DNA from: Diprion similis
Lineage: Eukaryota > Arthropoda > Insecta > Hymenoptera > Diprionidae
Assembly: GCF_021155765.1 (NCBI RefSeq)
Contig: NC_060110.1
Span: forward strand, 16,514,001 to 16,578,000
Reading direction: 5' to 3'
Length of the DNA stretch: 64,000 nucleotides
Part shown: one piece after another, positions 50,801 through 62,833 of the stretch
How the letters are laid out: the number at the start of each line of letters is the position of its first letter
How positions within the stretch are numbered: the stretch's first letter is position 1
Position numbers and translations under genes: made by a program
The notes under the pieces: generated by a model
Databases searched by the model: none
Seen by the model: only the letters and a program-made list of their open reading frames with translations
What the model was told of the DNA's origin: nothing

Positions 50801-53800
50801 TATTCCTTGGTGAATATTATTTAGCGGTATAATTAACTGGAAATGAAAATGATAGGGATGTTGTCGTAAAAATTCTTGACGTCATAATTTTTCGCGACTG
50901 TTGTATATTTATGGTTAAATGAAATTCAGACTGATTGAAGAGATAACGTTTTTTGTTTATTTGTTCCAGTTGATGAAAGTTGCCAATACAGTGCTGGGTG
51001 ACAAGTTATTTGCAGCGTTGATGAAGTCTACCTTCTATGGTCACTTTGTGGCAGGAGAAGATGAACAAAAAATCCGTCCAGTTCTGGACAGACTGAGACA
51101 GTTTGGCGTTAAACCAATTCTCGACTATTCCGTAGAAGAGGATCTTTCTCAGGAGGAAGCGGAACGGCGCGAAGTTCAGTAAGACGTCTTTCATATTAAA
51201 TATCTACAATATCCACTTGCCGAATATACAAGCTAAACGTAATTGAATCAGTCGACGCAAAACTTAGCTTTCGTTCTCCATAGTATGAAATTTCACCGGG
51301 GTTAACGAGAGTGAAATGAAATTAATTAATCTTTATTCGTATTGATATAATATAAATAAAGTTGGTAAGATAGGTAGTTATTCTGAAGTTTTTTTCAGGG
51401 CTTCGGTATCCGAGGCTGGAGACGAGACACGGGAAGGTACAATCAAGAAGTATCATGTGGAGAAATCCTTTGCTGATCGGCGATACAAAGTCGCGTCTGC
51501 GAGGACTTACTTTTACCTAAACGAAGCCTCTTGTGAACGGAACATGGATGTCTTTGTTAGATGTTTGGAGGCTGTTGCTGGTGAGTAATTGACTCATTGA
51601 ACGAGGAGAGCCTCATTGTAATGGTTCAATAACTGCACTGTCATCAGCATTCGGCACTTTTTTTTATATCAATTTATAGGATTTCAAAAATGAATCGTGA
51701 CCCAAAAGTCGTAAAATTTAGATTGTATTTTTTTTCATCGCAACGATTATAATATCAATATTTGCGTTTAAATCAATTTGACTTGGTCACTCGATTATAA
51801 TATTTAATATGTAAAATATACAATATTTATCATTGCATTGAGGGAGTGAACTTATGTACATTCACTTCAAACTGTAAAAATGAATCATCAATTCTTTCCC
51901 AAATCCCGTTATACATCTGTTACTTCCATCACTCTCTTTGCATTTCCATTTCAAATTTCATTTTTATAGCTTGTTATTTTCTTCTATTTGCTTAACTATG
52001 GCTGAGGTTTTCCGGGAGTTGATTACACACATTGTTTAACTAAGGACATTATGCAACAGGGATAAAACATTATGTGGTAATTTGAAATTAATATTAACTC
52101 ATATTAGTTGCGGGTTAATACGTTTCAGGAAACAGTCAGTTATGTTCATTAGCATTTCTTCGAAAAGCAATAAAACGACTGTATTAGAATGGCCTTCTTA
52201 GGTCAACGCTCTCCCATTTATTACTAGCTATTCAGTTTCTTATACGTATGTGCGTAAGTATGATGAAAAATATATTGAACATTATTCAGGATGAATTTTG
52301 AATCATTATCTCAGGAGTGTTATGTCACGTTTTTGGTCGAGTGACAGAGAGCCAGAGACCTAGTTGCATTCGCTTATTTATAAACCGGAGTTCTTGTACA
52401 TGCAGTGTACGCTGGTGCCAACATTGATTTTCCTCTAGTCACGGTCATCGGTGTAAAATTTTTCACCTGGTATCTTACCACATCGGCATTCAATGTACAT
52501 AAATGCATGACGAAGCCCCAGATTCATTATTCATTGGTTGGTTTTTTTTTGCTCAGTTTAGCACTAATCCATACTAGAATCTCAAAGTTCAAGCATGAGT
52601 TGAGAAAGTGATATCCCACGGGAGATACGACGTCATATCGATCATTGCACAGCCAAGCGATATTTTTTTCAGCCGACGAAGTAAAGACATTGAAGTCGAA
52701 ATACCCCAATAACCATTTCACCCTCAACTCCGAAGTCAACCCCGATCCTGGTAAGCCAAATCCTAACTCTCCCTAATCCTATCTTTGTATTTGCCTGCGT
52801 ACAATCCTTCTGAAACAATTTCGTCTAAAAAGTACAACGCACAACGTAACACACTGTAATCTTTATAGGTGCCTCGATGGGAGTTGGTATCACGGCTGTC
52901 AAATTGACGGCTCTTGGTCGCCCTCAACTTCTGGTTAGTATGTTCATGGAACGACCAACCTGTTATTGGAAATAATGATAATAATAACTTTAGGAACAAG
53001 GATTATCTTTTCATCGTAGATTACCAATTGATGTTTTTTCACAGCTCCAACTTTCTGAGGTGATAATGCGGGCGCGTCAATATATGTCTGATGTTGTTGG
53101 AGGTGAAGGTGCTGTCTTGGCACATCACGCCAAACCTGACGACTTCAAGAGGAAATTTGAAGAGGCGCATATTAGAGACGAAGCACCCGTACAAAAATTT
53201 CTTGAAAAAATTCAAGCAGATAAGGAAGGGTATGCTATATCATCAGTTGACGTCAGTATTCCGTTATAGTTCTACAAATTGGCTTGTAGTTTTTCTTGAT
53301 TAGTCAAAAGCCAGACAAGAGATCAATGTTGTAATATTTTCCACAAATATCCACTGGAATATACTAAATCTTTTGTCATGAAAAGATTTATTTCATATTG
53401 ATACTTGCGGAAAGTTTTATCCTCCTAAGTGATTCAAAGTATACATAACAGATAATCAGTTGATTACAGTTATGTAACAAATCTAATTTTACATTATTTT
53501 GTTTGTTTCCGGCCTCGCTTTGGACATCCAGAAAGTAAGGAATAAAAATATATTCGTATTAGGTGTTAGTTGGATGCGTGTGAATAATACTTCTATCAAA
53601 ATGTTCAATTTTTCAACTGTTTTAATTTAGAATTTACGGATTTGGGAAGATTTGGGCCATTCGTATTGCTCTAACAAATTTATGCTTGTTGTCCTGAATT
53701 GATTTTTATGATTGTTCAACAACCTCTGAACTTTATTTTGATTATTGTGTAATGAGAATACACGAGGTGGAACTCTCACATGTTCAAGCACATGATCAAA

Positions 53801-55629
53801 ATTTTGAAAAAATATTTACCTTGATGCAATAAACATGCTTAGGCACTGCATCAAATGATTTATCAGTATTAATAATACCTACAATCGGTTTCTGTCATGG
53901 TGTTTGTGAAATCTTTGGAATATCCTCCCTTCCTCCTTATTATTTCTGTTTGAAGTTTGAGATAAGACTAATAACCATGCTTTGTAATACTGAAATGGGA
54001 TATTGGAATGGAGCTGAAACTAAAAGTAATATGTATGCAGGATGTGAGGATTGATTAAAGTAAAATAATGATAATATCCAATCATTTGTTTTACAGTGTC
54101 ATTCACTTATTCCCATGGAGCGGTATTTTGGATGAAAACTACGAACTGAGCGAGACGTTCCAAGTTCCAGACATAAAGACTGGGAAAATGGTCAAGTTAA
54201 TGACTCAGCTCACGCCTAAGGAAGAAGAGATGTTCAGGAATATGATTCGGAGACTCAACAATATCGTTTCAGTAGGTATCATCAATACCATATTACCTTC
54301 GAGCAATGCATGAGCTAACTATGAACTTTACTTATAAAAAGCGGAACAGTTGTGACAGTGATTCATTGATTTATGATTTGATACAGGTTGCCGAGAAGTT
54401 GGATGTTCGCATAATGATTGACGCTGAACAGACTTATTTCCAGCCGGCGATATCTCGGCTCACTCTGGAAATGATGCGCAAGTACAATACGAAAAAGGTA
54501 ATTTACTTATAAAAGAATGAGTGTATTAAGTTTGTGTCATTACAGAGGTTTCAATGAATGCGCATTCAATCTCAATCTGGTCTACCTCCTAGGCCGTGGT
54601 GTTCAACACATACCAGACATATCTGCAAGAGGCCTTTAACGAAGTCAAGACTGATCTTGAACAAGCAGAACGGCAAAATTTCTATTTCGGCGCTAAGCTC
54701 GTACGAGGAGCTTATATCGAGCAGGTAAGTGACATAAACAACATTTCCTCCAGAAATGTAGATCATTTTTAGCAATTTCTCGTTGAAGGTCGGCAACGCA
54801 TTTTTCATCTCAAAATTACAGGCAACTGTTTGTTTGAAGTCGCAGATTAACTGTAAAAAAATTTCAGGAACGAGCCAGAGCAGCTGCGATGGGTTACCCA
54901 GACCCGACGAATCCTACGTTTGAAGCTACAACCGAATCTTATCACAAGACATTCATGGAATGCTTACGGAGGATGAAACAATATAAAGACAAAGGAGAAG
55001 ATCCTAGAAAAATCGGTATCATGGTCGCTTCCCACAACGAGAATACCGTGCGATTTGCTATTGAAAAGTGAGTGTTCAAATGTCTTTTCAATTAATCTGT
55101 ACAAACTCTTTGTGACACTAATGGAAAATTAATAATATTTTTACTTTGTAGAATGAAGGAAATTGGAATATCACCTGAGGACAAAGTCATCTGCTTCGGA
55201 CAGCTGCTTGGAATGTGCGATTACTTGACTTTCCCTCTTGGTATGACAATTTATTATAAATCTTGTTCAAGATTAATACTATTATTCACTAACATCCGAT
55301 TTCAATTACGAGCAACCGCTTCTAACATTCTCAACGTAGGATTGATTCTTAAATTTTAATTGATTTGTATCACTTTAACGCTATTTCTTTTCCTAAATCT
55401 AATGTTAATGAATGTTGGTGCAGGTCAATCCGGCTATTCAGTATACAAATATATCCCGTACGGACCTGTGAAGGAAGTGCTGCCATACTTGTCACGGCGA
55501 GCCCAGGAGAACAAAGGGGTGCTGACTAAAATAAAGAAGGAGAAGCGTCTTTTAGCAACCGAAATTCGTAGGCGTTTGTTACGCGGACAATTGTTTTACA
55601 AACCCAAAGGAAACTACACCCCTGTTTGA
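31202..55629 (+). CDS. PRODH: Proline dehydrogenase, mitochondrial (slgA/PRODH, 678 aa)
   Basis: FAD-dependent oxidation of proline to pyrroline-5-carboxylate at the mitochondrial inner membrane. Twelve exons: 31202-31606, 50970-51178, 51399-51580, 52673-52750, 52869-52933, 53045-53229, 54097-54271, 54387-54497, 54593-54724, 54868-55067, 55152-55240, 55424-55629 (TGA). All phases agree; 2037 nt. Exon 1 encodes an Arg/Lys/Ala-rich presequence, a 13-Gly run and the conserved [18 protein letters not shown]. Later hallmarks: [103 protein letters not shown], and [10 protein letters not shown] near the C-terminus, which supplies substrate-binding Arg residues in this family. Intron 1 is 19.4 kb. 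Exon 4 is a symmetric 78-nt exon that may be alternative. Confidence 0.96.
31406..31444 (+). repeat. GGN repeat encoding 13 glycines in PRODH exon 1
   Basis: Thirteen consecutive Gly codons (mixed GGC, GGA, GGT) between the presequence and the conserved region. Mixed codons suggest a maintained low-complexity linker rather than a fresh slippage product, though length polymorphism is likely. Confidence 0.9.
32909..33476. mobile_element. Long foldback element, ~570 bp, Tc1/mariner-like ends
   Basis: Nearly the whole element is an imperfect hairpin. The left half (32950-33150) and the reverse complement of the right half (33220-33450) share blocks such as GATATTTAGAG, GACTTGTAAACTATC and AGAAATTTCACG in the same order. 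The ends read CGGTGTGCCA (left) and CAGGGTGTGCTA (right, inverted), next to TA dinucleotides. This suggests a non-autonomous Tc1/mariner-type element. Confidence 0.72.
33784..33818. repeat. (AC)n microsatellite
   Basis: About 17 uninterrupted AC units in PRODH intron 1. Confidence 0.95.
34105..34121. repeat. Poly-C run (17 nt)
   Basis: Uninterrupted C tract in PRODH intron 1; a smaller C-rich tract lies at 31656-31679. Confidence 0.9.
34295..34312. repeat. (GAC)n trinucleotide repeat
   Basis: Six consecutive GAC units in a locally GC-rich part of PRODH intron 1. Confidence 0.85.
34896..35095. mobile_element. MITE family 1, copy B (best preserved)
   Basis: A 200-bp element with inverted ends. 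The left end reads GATGAGAATGAAGTTAGTAA and continues CGTTACTGCAACGA. The right end, reverse-complemented, begins GATGAGGCTGAAGTTAGTAA and continues CGTTAACGTAACGA. About 33 bp of TIR with a handful of mismatches. No coding capacity. Confidence 0.82.
35770..35799. repeat. (TA)n microsatellite
   Basis: About 15 TA units in PRODH intron 1. Confidence 0.9.
36058..36071. repeat. Poly-G run in a G-rich tract
   Basis: Fourteen G residues within a longer purine-rich G tract (about 36044-36080) in PRODH intron 1. It could form a G-quadruplex. Confidence 0.85.
36120..36344. mobile_element. MITE family 1, copy C
   Basis: The left end ATCAAGCTGAAGTTTGTAAC continues GTTATTGTAATAATGCATCA, matching copy B. 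The right end, reverse-complemented, reads TAACGAGGCTGAAATTAGTA. The interior is about 25 bp longer than in copy B. No coding capacity. Confidence 0.75.
38519..38548. repeat. (ATT)n trinucleotide repeat
   Basis: About ten ATT units preceded by a TTC-rich tract at 38504-38518, in PRODH intron 1. Confidence 0.9.
38708..38734. repeat. Poly-A run (27 nt)
   Basis: Uninterrupted A tract in PRODH intron 1; no flanking retroelement was recognised. Confidence 0.9.
40513..40578 (+). repeat. tRNA-like (SINE head?) relic
   Basis: The segment AAGGTTGCGGGTTCTGTGCC resembles the variable arm and T-arm (B box) of a tRNA, and the preceding 30 bp loosely resemble a D-arm region. Acceptor-stem pairing is not evident, so it is not a functional tRNA; a tRNA-derived SINE fragment is the best reading. 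Confidence 0.25.
41653..41676. repeat. (AT)n microsatellite
   Basis: About 12 AT units in PRODH intron 1. Long T and A homopolymers lie nearby at 41234-41251 and 41798-41815. Confidence 0.85.
43805..43823. repeat. (TTG)n trinucleotide repeat
   Basis: Six TTG units in PRODH intron 1. Confidence 0.85.
49149..49290. mobile_element. MITE family 1, copy D (truncated, inverted relative to copy B)
   Basis: Begins ATCAGGCTGAAGTGAGTAAC and continues GTTAATGTAACGA, matching the right TIR of copy B read on the opposite strand. The internal GGAGTTGGCTTTTCAAAATT matches the reverse complement of copy B at about 34998-35020. The other TIR is not recognisable. Confidence 0.65.
50404..50424. repeat. (AT)n microsatellite
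   Basis: About ten AT units near the 3' end of PRODH intron 1. Confidence 0.85.
52673..52750 (+). other. PRODH exon 4, symmetric candidate cassette exon
   Basis: A 78-nt exon (26 codons, phase 1 on both sides) with a strong acceptor (TATTTTTTTCAG) and donor (G|GTAAGC). It encodes [20 protein letters not shown] and six further residues. Skipping it joins exon 3 to exon 5 in frame ([16 protein letters not shown]), which resembles the uninterrupted arrangement I recall from other proline dehydrogenases. Confidence 0.7.
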
Positions 55630-56562
55630 GTCACTGTCATCTCAAGCATCGCCCAAATTCATTTCAAGTACGAACTTGACGTAGTGATTGTACGTTGTTG
55701 ATCCTTCTCACATGCTACGAGACTACAGATATTATATTATAAAACCAACTGGTGGATTTGTGACGTTTGAGAATAAGTGAGTGTGAAAATCGGTATGATA
55801 GGTTATCTGTATGGTGGGTTTCTTGTCTAATTAACAAAACGAATGCCCGACAGTGCAGTCATTCAAGCCAACCGTCAAACCCTGCCTTAGTTTGAAATTA
55901 CCCGTTACCATCGCTGCATCTAGAAATCACACGACTTGTCCATGTTCCTTAATCAGATTTTGTCCCCGATTTATTTCACCCTCTAAGGTGTAATCGTAAT
56001 TATGAATTCAATGTGAGTTGCAATGGAACGATTATTCAAGATCAAGACAATGCAGAGTGACTTAACTATTTTTGGCGTTAACCAATTTCGCGTGCACACA
56101 GTTGTTTTCATATGATTGTTTTTACCGAACTCCAAACATCATACGTACTATACACGTCTGAAATCCTAAACGATATATTTTTTATTTCATATTTTTGCGG
56201 GAAATCGTTTCCATCTTTGTTGTCACAATTGAAAAGTATGTTGACAACTTGATTAAAATTTAGTTTCACATGGCGGTGGATAAGTTTCACATCATCTTTA
56301 GCAAGTGATTACAATAGATATTTACACAGTAAGCTGTTTCACAAAGTTCATATACTGTATGAAAATAAATTCATGTAACACATAGTATGACAGTAATAAC
56401 TGTGGAGGCAGAGTTTGATGAGTGGTAATTTTGTGTAAGAGTATGTAGTACCTAACAGATTCCAGGTTACTGAGAGTTGTTATGTTGTAAGATGTTGGGA
56501 AAGTTGTGTTTGAGACACACCTACTATTAGGCATCATGTATTGGCTGCATATAGACGAATAT

Positions 56563-56568
56563 AATAAA
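56563..56568 (+). terminator. Poly-A signal candidate for PRODH
   Basis: AATAAA about 930 nt after the stop; an alternative copy lies at 56364-56369. Which one is used cannot be decided from sequence. Confidence 0.3.
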
Positions 56569-59399
56569 TACAAGAAATAAGTTATTTACAAAATTGGAGT
56601 GGTGCCATAGTGAGAAATTAATTTCGACATGTACATAGAATATTATGAACATAAATATACATATATGATATATATGTATATACTTATACAAAGAGAGATA
56701 AAATTTAATACGAATTTATTGAATTTGCAAATTGACACTTATAATTAAAATTCGAAGACGTAACGTGGTATTATTTACGTGGAGAAAGCAGTTTACATCA
56801 TTTGATTATTATTGGAGGAACGATGAATTTTGATTATTATTTATAATATTTTTCCATTACTATGATATTTTTCAATCTTAATTGAGATGTGTAATATATT
56901 TTGTACGTCAATGGTGTAAATTATGATTTTTAATCCAAAACTGGTTGCTATGTCTTTACCTATATTTTTATGCGTATCAAATTCAGTTGTACCTTTTCAA
57001 TATTGTCGCCAATTTTAAGTTTGTACCGGTTTATTAATGGATTATAAGCCGTGACAAGATCATGTCTGCTGTTATTGATGTATTTTAAGTGTAATTAATG
57101 ACTTGTTGTGAAAGCGGTGAGATTTATTGATATTGTAATATTTATTTTAAAATATTAGGTATAATTATGTCAATTCTCGCAACCTATTTTGGGCTAAAAA
57201 TCATCCCTCTGTAATGCGTATAATATTATAAACGTATCATGAGAAAAAAATATGACCATGCGGTTTGTGGTACAAAAATTAAAATGACGAAAGAAATAAA
57301 TAACGTTTGCTTGACAAAGAAAACAACCATGAGCTTAATAGAAAAAAAAAATTTTTGGAAATTAGATCTGTAAAATTTCTTCAAAACCCTTACAATATAT
57401 TCGTTGATTTTACCGTATTTATTCTAGCATGTCGATGGAACAATAAAACAAATTAAAATCCGATTAATGAAAAGTGCTATTCAGTGAACAAGATGTACTC
57501 ACCCCTGATATTTATACATTAATTTCGTATGCTACAGTTGATTATTGATTCAGCATCCACGTTAAGTGCGAATGCTCGGAATTATTTCATGTAATGATTA
57601 CGTCATGCATCTAGGCATTTCAGTAAATTCTTTGCAAAGGATCTAGTACCACGGATTTGGATTTCTGTAATTTTTGCCTGTGTCAGTATACACGGAGATT
57701 CAAAATTCCGCTATAGAACGTTGATCAGTGATTATAGTTTTAGAATGCGAATTGGAATTTCAAACTGTTCAGAGTAGGATAACTGTTGAAGTCAAACGCT
57801 CTAGTGATTTTCACATATTCTGAATGCAGCCTGCACGGATAGAGATAACAGAGAAATTTTGGTTCTTCCCCGATCGTTTATAGAAAATATAAAGATCGTT
57901 CGCTGCAACTACTACGATCAGTTTATTTTACAACGATTGTTTCAAATACTGTCATATGATTTTAAGTTAAATTTTAAAGTTTCCGAGGAAAGTTTCTTAT
58001 AGAGAATTAAAACACAAATTATTGATATTTATGTGTTATTTAAAGTACATTTAAAGCCTGATTTCATCTTAAAATATTCGTATACATCAATTTTATCTTC
58101 CAAATATGTATAAACATAGGTAGAAACGCATATTCATATTTTGAAACTTACCAACTATAACATGTAACCCAATTCGTTTCTTGGCAAACGTATACGTACA
58201 TATAATTTCAAATTTTTTACAGAGAGTGGCTAGTATATATATAACGTTGAAACTGTGCTATTAAGCAATTTTTAGCAGATGAATATGACCTGATGGTTGA
58301 ATAAAGGGCTGTTGTTGAAGTTATTGCAGGCTGTAGCTCGGTGTTTTTGTCCGTTTGTCTGTCTGTCTGACTGTGTAAACGTAACTGAGTAATTGCTGAG
58401 GAGTAACGCAGGGACTACGTTATTTATTTGTGATATGTGATAAAGCATATATGTCAGTATAATTTATTAGTAGCTCGTTACGTGACAATGGTGATGATGA
58501 CAATAAGATGTTTAATCACAGACGTGTATTATATTCAATATAATTACAAATTTAAGCCATATCCTTACCTTAATAGCTACTTGTAAAATTATCAAATAAA
58601 CGGATGAATATGCGGTTAGTAATGTCATCCGAAATAAAACGTCAAAACAAATTGAAATACCTAGAAAGAAGCAAACATATTTCGTAAATGGAGAATTTAA
58701 AAAATGCACTGTAACTTCATCTAAATATCGTCCAATGATCATACCAATTTCATACACTTTCAAGAGATTTGGATGATTGATTGTATTGAAATTTTCCTTC
58801 GATATTTCACAAATTCGAGGCCGATATTTTTTTTCCTGGTTTTTGTCATTTTTCAATGATTTGATTTACTTTCTGTACTTCATATTTGTGTTCCTAGTGC
58901 CGTATAAATTTGCTCTTGCATTTCTTCTTGCTGAACGTTTCTGTTGTATGAAAATTTTTCGTCTCCAATACTCATCTACGATCTAAGAACTTATGATGCT
59001 TCTTGGACTTGAAATTAGTACACTCAGTTTTTATTTACACGTACCTCACAAAATCTTTGAAAAGATATTGCAAACCGTGGTTAAAGAGATATTTAAATAA
59101 TTTTCTTTTTTTTCCACTCTTCTCGCTTTATCCTGACGAATTCAAAATTATTGTATGCTTCTTACTATGGATTAATGTTTAGGTAATTAATATTAACAAA
59201 TGAAACAAAATAATAAGTAACGAAACGAATGAAAGTCGACTAATTAAAGGTCCTTAGATATAAAATAAGTTATTATTTATTAGAAAAATATAGTTAATAT
59301 ATATGCTCTTCCAATGATATCTTACAACCTTTTACCTTCTTGCTCGAATACAAATATTTAATTTCTATCTGAAGTATTAATCAGGCGCAGCGATAAGAA

Positions 59400-59833
59400 A
59401 AAATTGCAAATGTTCATCATTATTTCACACGTTTTAGTAAAGATTTGAATGTTCATTCTATGCCACAAACGTTTCGATTGATAAAACCGAACGATTGTGA
59501 CACAGTAGAACGCCGTTTCAATACAAGTTATGCAATTAATCAGTTGATTGATCAATCTACAATGATTAAAATACAATTGACGGTCGTCTTGTACCTGGAA
59601 ATCGGGTTCGCAGTACTCAGAAAAATTTGCACCAAAATTGCAAACAAACAAAAGACCCGCATTTCTAACGTGCTAATTATACAAACTAAAATGTAAATGA
59701 TCGTAAAGAAGATCACAATGGGCAGAGTGCGAAGTTGAGTATACTCGATTGTGATATCGATAATAGGACCAAAGACACTTTTGGGCAAAAATAATCTACT
59801 GGTTAGTACACGTTTCACAATAGATTTGAGCAC
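59400..59833 (-). pseudogene. Possible decayed odorant-receptor-like gene fragment
   Basis: On the minus strand, one frame (59833 to about 59640) reads RLFLPKSVFGPIIDITIEYT followed by a long hydrophobic helix. A second frame (from about 59651 on) continues with SEYCEPDFQVQDDRQL, HCRLINQLINCITCIETAFY and CVTIVRFYQS. The order (LP motif, TM helix, polar loop, H..LI....IE..F, next TM) resembles the middle of insect seven-TM odorant receptors. A frameshift between the two parts and no completed flanking exons suggest a pseudogene. AT-rich DNA easily yields hydrophobic frames, so the assignment is tentative. Confidence 0.28.
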
Positions 59834-61330
59834 TTTGAATTTGGTAGAGTTTTAAAATGAATTTAATTAACTTGACATCTTGTTTCTTAGCACAGAATAC
59901 CGCACCTGCATTAGTGCGCGATTGTTGCAAGTGCATGAATATTCGATGAGTGTTATACAACTGAGGTTTTTCATATGCAGATCCGGATACCACAGGTAAA
60001 TATATTATCCAATTATTCCTGCTGCATGATGTATGTACGTTGTGACATATTACCCTGTTTGTTTCAATTAGATGTAACGAATTCAAATTCGAAACAAACG
60101 ACACGGCTGTTTCAAAGAAGTTATTTGAACTTTTAACATTCTACAGCTGAAAAATCATTTACGATCATCTTGTAAGATCGACGTACGTCTCGAATCAGAT
60201 TCTCAAATGGGGGATTGGGGTTGTTTGCAATAAGGTTTCATTCAACACAACCATTATCAATTTTAACATCATACAATTTATGTTTGATTAATGATACAGG
60301 TACATATAGATACATTATACATATTTTACAACAATATCACTGATATGCGATTTATAACGTATAGTCACGGTGGTAATATGGAAATATTGTTTCGTCTTGT
60401 TGGAGATATTTGATTTTTCATCACAATTTTAACTATGGCAGTTTTAATTACAGGTCAGGCTGACAGTTACCGATGTATCGATCACTACGAGTCAAAAATT
60501 ATTTTTTTTCGTGCAAAAAATATATTCGTTATATCTAAGCCTTCTATATGTTATTTAACAGAGATATTTCACGTCGCGTTGTCTCGATCAAGGTCCAATC
60601 ACTTTCAATTTTTATTAGACGTATCTTGTATATTCCGAAATACATACCAAGTAACTCGAAACGAAATCTACGTATTTGGCATTTGATCAGCATACAATCA
60701 TTGCACGAATATTTTACTCCTATATCTGGTATAATGTTCCTCCAATGACACAAGTAATCGACAAGTATTATACATACATTTACGGCCCATTGGTATAATA
60801 ATATATACGTAGAAACATTCAATTAATACAAGAATAATTACCGGTACATATCTACATATTAATGATTTTTTTTACAATCATATTGCAAGCCGCAATCTGA
60901 AAGAGTGCTAGAAACAGAATGTGCGAGCTAGTATGACGTTTAGAGCAAAAAGTCATCAATGCCAAGGCTTGTACCCACGCAAATGACAACAGATGTCTGA
61001 GGTACCGGTTTGTGATCTGCACTAATTATTATAATTACGTAATAATTCTAGAGCTACATAAACGGCTGTACACAAGGTATTTAAATTGTTGATAATAAAC
61101 TCGTTCCGACTTGCGAAATGTACGTGTATATATAGGCATTATACATATAGTGTATATTATATAATACGAGTGTATATGTATACGTATCTGAGAGATTGTC
61201 ACAAAATTTTTTCTTCATTCTCCGTTTATACGCTAACAAGCAATTCGATGTACTAGTTTGAGGGTTTGTCAGAGTTGTTTGGTTGTATTATGTAATGTTG
61301 ATCGTGCACGTGGATAGCAGGGTATTGAAT

Positions 61331-61407
61331 CGGAAACGGGGAAGCGAACCCAGTAAACCAAAACTAATTGAAAACGGGGAAGTGAAACCAGTAAACCAAA
61401 ACGAATT
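61331..61407. repeat. Two-copy tandem duplication, ~38-39 bp unit
   Basis: Unit 1 at 61331-61369 and unit 2 at 61370-61407 share AAACGGGGAAG, CCAGTAAACCAAAAC and AATT with about three differences and one indel. Not in a recognised gene. Confidence 0.85.
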
Positions 61408-62833
61408 AGAAATAATTCATCGCGACATACTCCAATCCCGTTCTGCCGGAAATTCGAACTGGGAATTCTATCAAATTTTTTCTTCAATTTTATGGATACT
61501 GGAAAATTAAATGTTGCACTTGCTTTTTTCATTCACGATAAGTTCAGGTAAATTTCAATGGCCTACATTATTATTGGAGTTATTAGGAATAATTATTGAT
61601 TAAATTCTATTTTTAAAGAAATTTTGTATTCTTATAATAATTTCCATATTCGAATAAAGGAACGGGATTCCTTGGAATGCAGAATTTGTAAATCGTCTCA
61701 TTTCATTTTGGTTTACTGAGAAATGTTGCAAAAAATCGAAGACTATAATAACACAGGGTTCCAAAAATTGGTAAATGACAGAATGCAAATAAACGCGATG
61801 AAACCATTAATCGGACTCGAAATAGAGTCAAGTATATCTAAATGTTTTCTAACTCCGAGCGATATTCTTCGCAAGAGTTAACTATCGCTACTGAGACTAT
61901 AGATGAAGCAATGATTTAATTTTTTTTATTTATCTTGGGTTCTGACTTTTTCTTTTAATATTAATATCACAGGTCTGTTTGTATTTCGATTATAACAGCG
62001 AAACAGAGTCTGGATAATCCGATAACGAGCTCAAGAACGTTTTAATTAATGATACTTTGCTACGTCTCTACATTTTATAAGAAGGCTTATGTGCTTTATT
62101 TTCTCACTTTCAATTAGCGATTATTTACATTCTGCTATATACCTGCAGAAAATAAGAGTTAATTAAAAATAGCTCGACCGATTATTTTCAAATTTAATTA
62201 AAGTCGGATACTGTAAGTGTCATCGCATGTTCAAACGCTGATGCTGAAATGATTACAGGGTTTACCGGACGAGGCAACTGGCAGAAAGTTTCAATGGCCA
62301 CAGATTTACGTGCACCGTTGAACAGCCTGTTACTAAATTCGTTTCTTTATCAGAAAAATTCAGAGAAATGTACGAATGTACTGAAAAAGATTGTTGATAT
62401 CTTGAATTATCTCAACAGTTTTGCCAATCGCCAAGCTTCAGCTGCATACATCCAATATCCTACAACTAAAGCGGTCATTTACAGGATATAATTAAGGATC
62501 AGCTGTATTGATGAATTAGTTCCCCTGCCATCTTAAGGTTATCTTCGAATGATACTATAGATTTAAAAAAAAAACTAATAATAATTGTTCTTTTTTTTTC
62601 ATTATTTTTCATCGAGGCACTGTCGTATTTTGTCTATTCTAATACGAAGTCTATTCCACATGATGCCGTGCTACGGTAAACTTTCATCGTTATTGAGAAG
62701 AAGTATATAATTATATAATGTATACCTATTAAATATTTCATTTACAATTCATGACGTTGGGCTCCGTTAATAAAATACTATATTCAATTCCATCTTCACC
62801 TTATTGACTAGAGTTTAGATCATGTATAAGTAT

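Larger units (their letters stand above)
31607..50969 (+). other. PRODH intron 1 (19.4 kb)
   Basis: Bounded by AAG|GTATGT and TTGTTCCAG|TTG. It contains many microsatellites, one long foldback element (32909-33476), three MITE family 1 copies (34896-35095, 36120-36344, 49149-49290) and possible tRNA-like relics. No nested gene was recognised on either strand; all open frames are short and AT-driven. A GC-richer island at 49.9-50.3 kb could be an internal promoter or alternative exon. Confidence 0.85.
55630..62833. other. PRODH 3' flank and gene-poor AT-rich region
   Basis: The first 1-2 kb probably contains the PRODH 3' UTR; AATAAA occurs at 56364-56369 and 56563-56568. Beyond this there are many AT-driven open frames without family resemblance (for example 58512-58856 on -, hydrophobic). 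Exceptions described separately are the chemoreceptor-like relic at 59400-59833 and the short tandem duplication at 61331-61407. Confidence 0.5.

Noticed and set aside
52404-52448. Alternative PRODH exon (phase 1-1, 45 nt) between exons 3 and 4
   Set aside because: The acceptor lacks a pyrimidine tract and the donor (GTGTAA) is weak; the peptide has no resemblance to the family.
58512-58856. Hydrophobic 114-codon minus-strand frame as a receptor exon
   Set aside because: No conserved motif; such frames are frequent in AT-rich DNA and no neighbouring exons fit.
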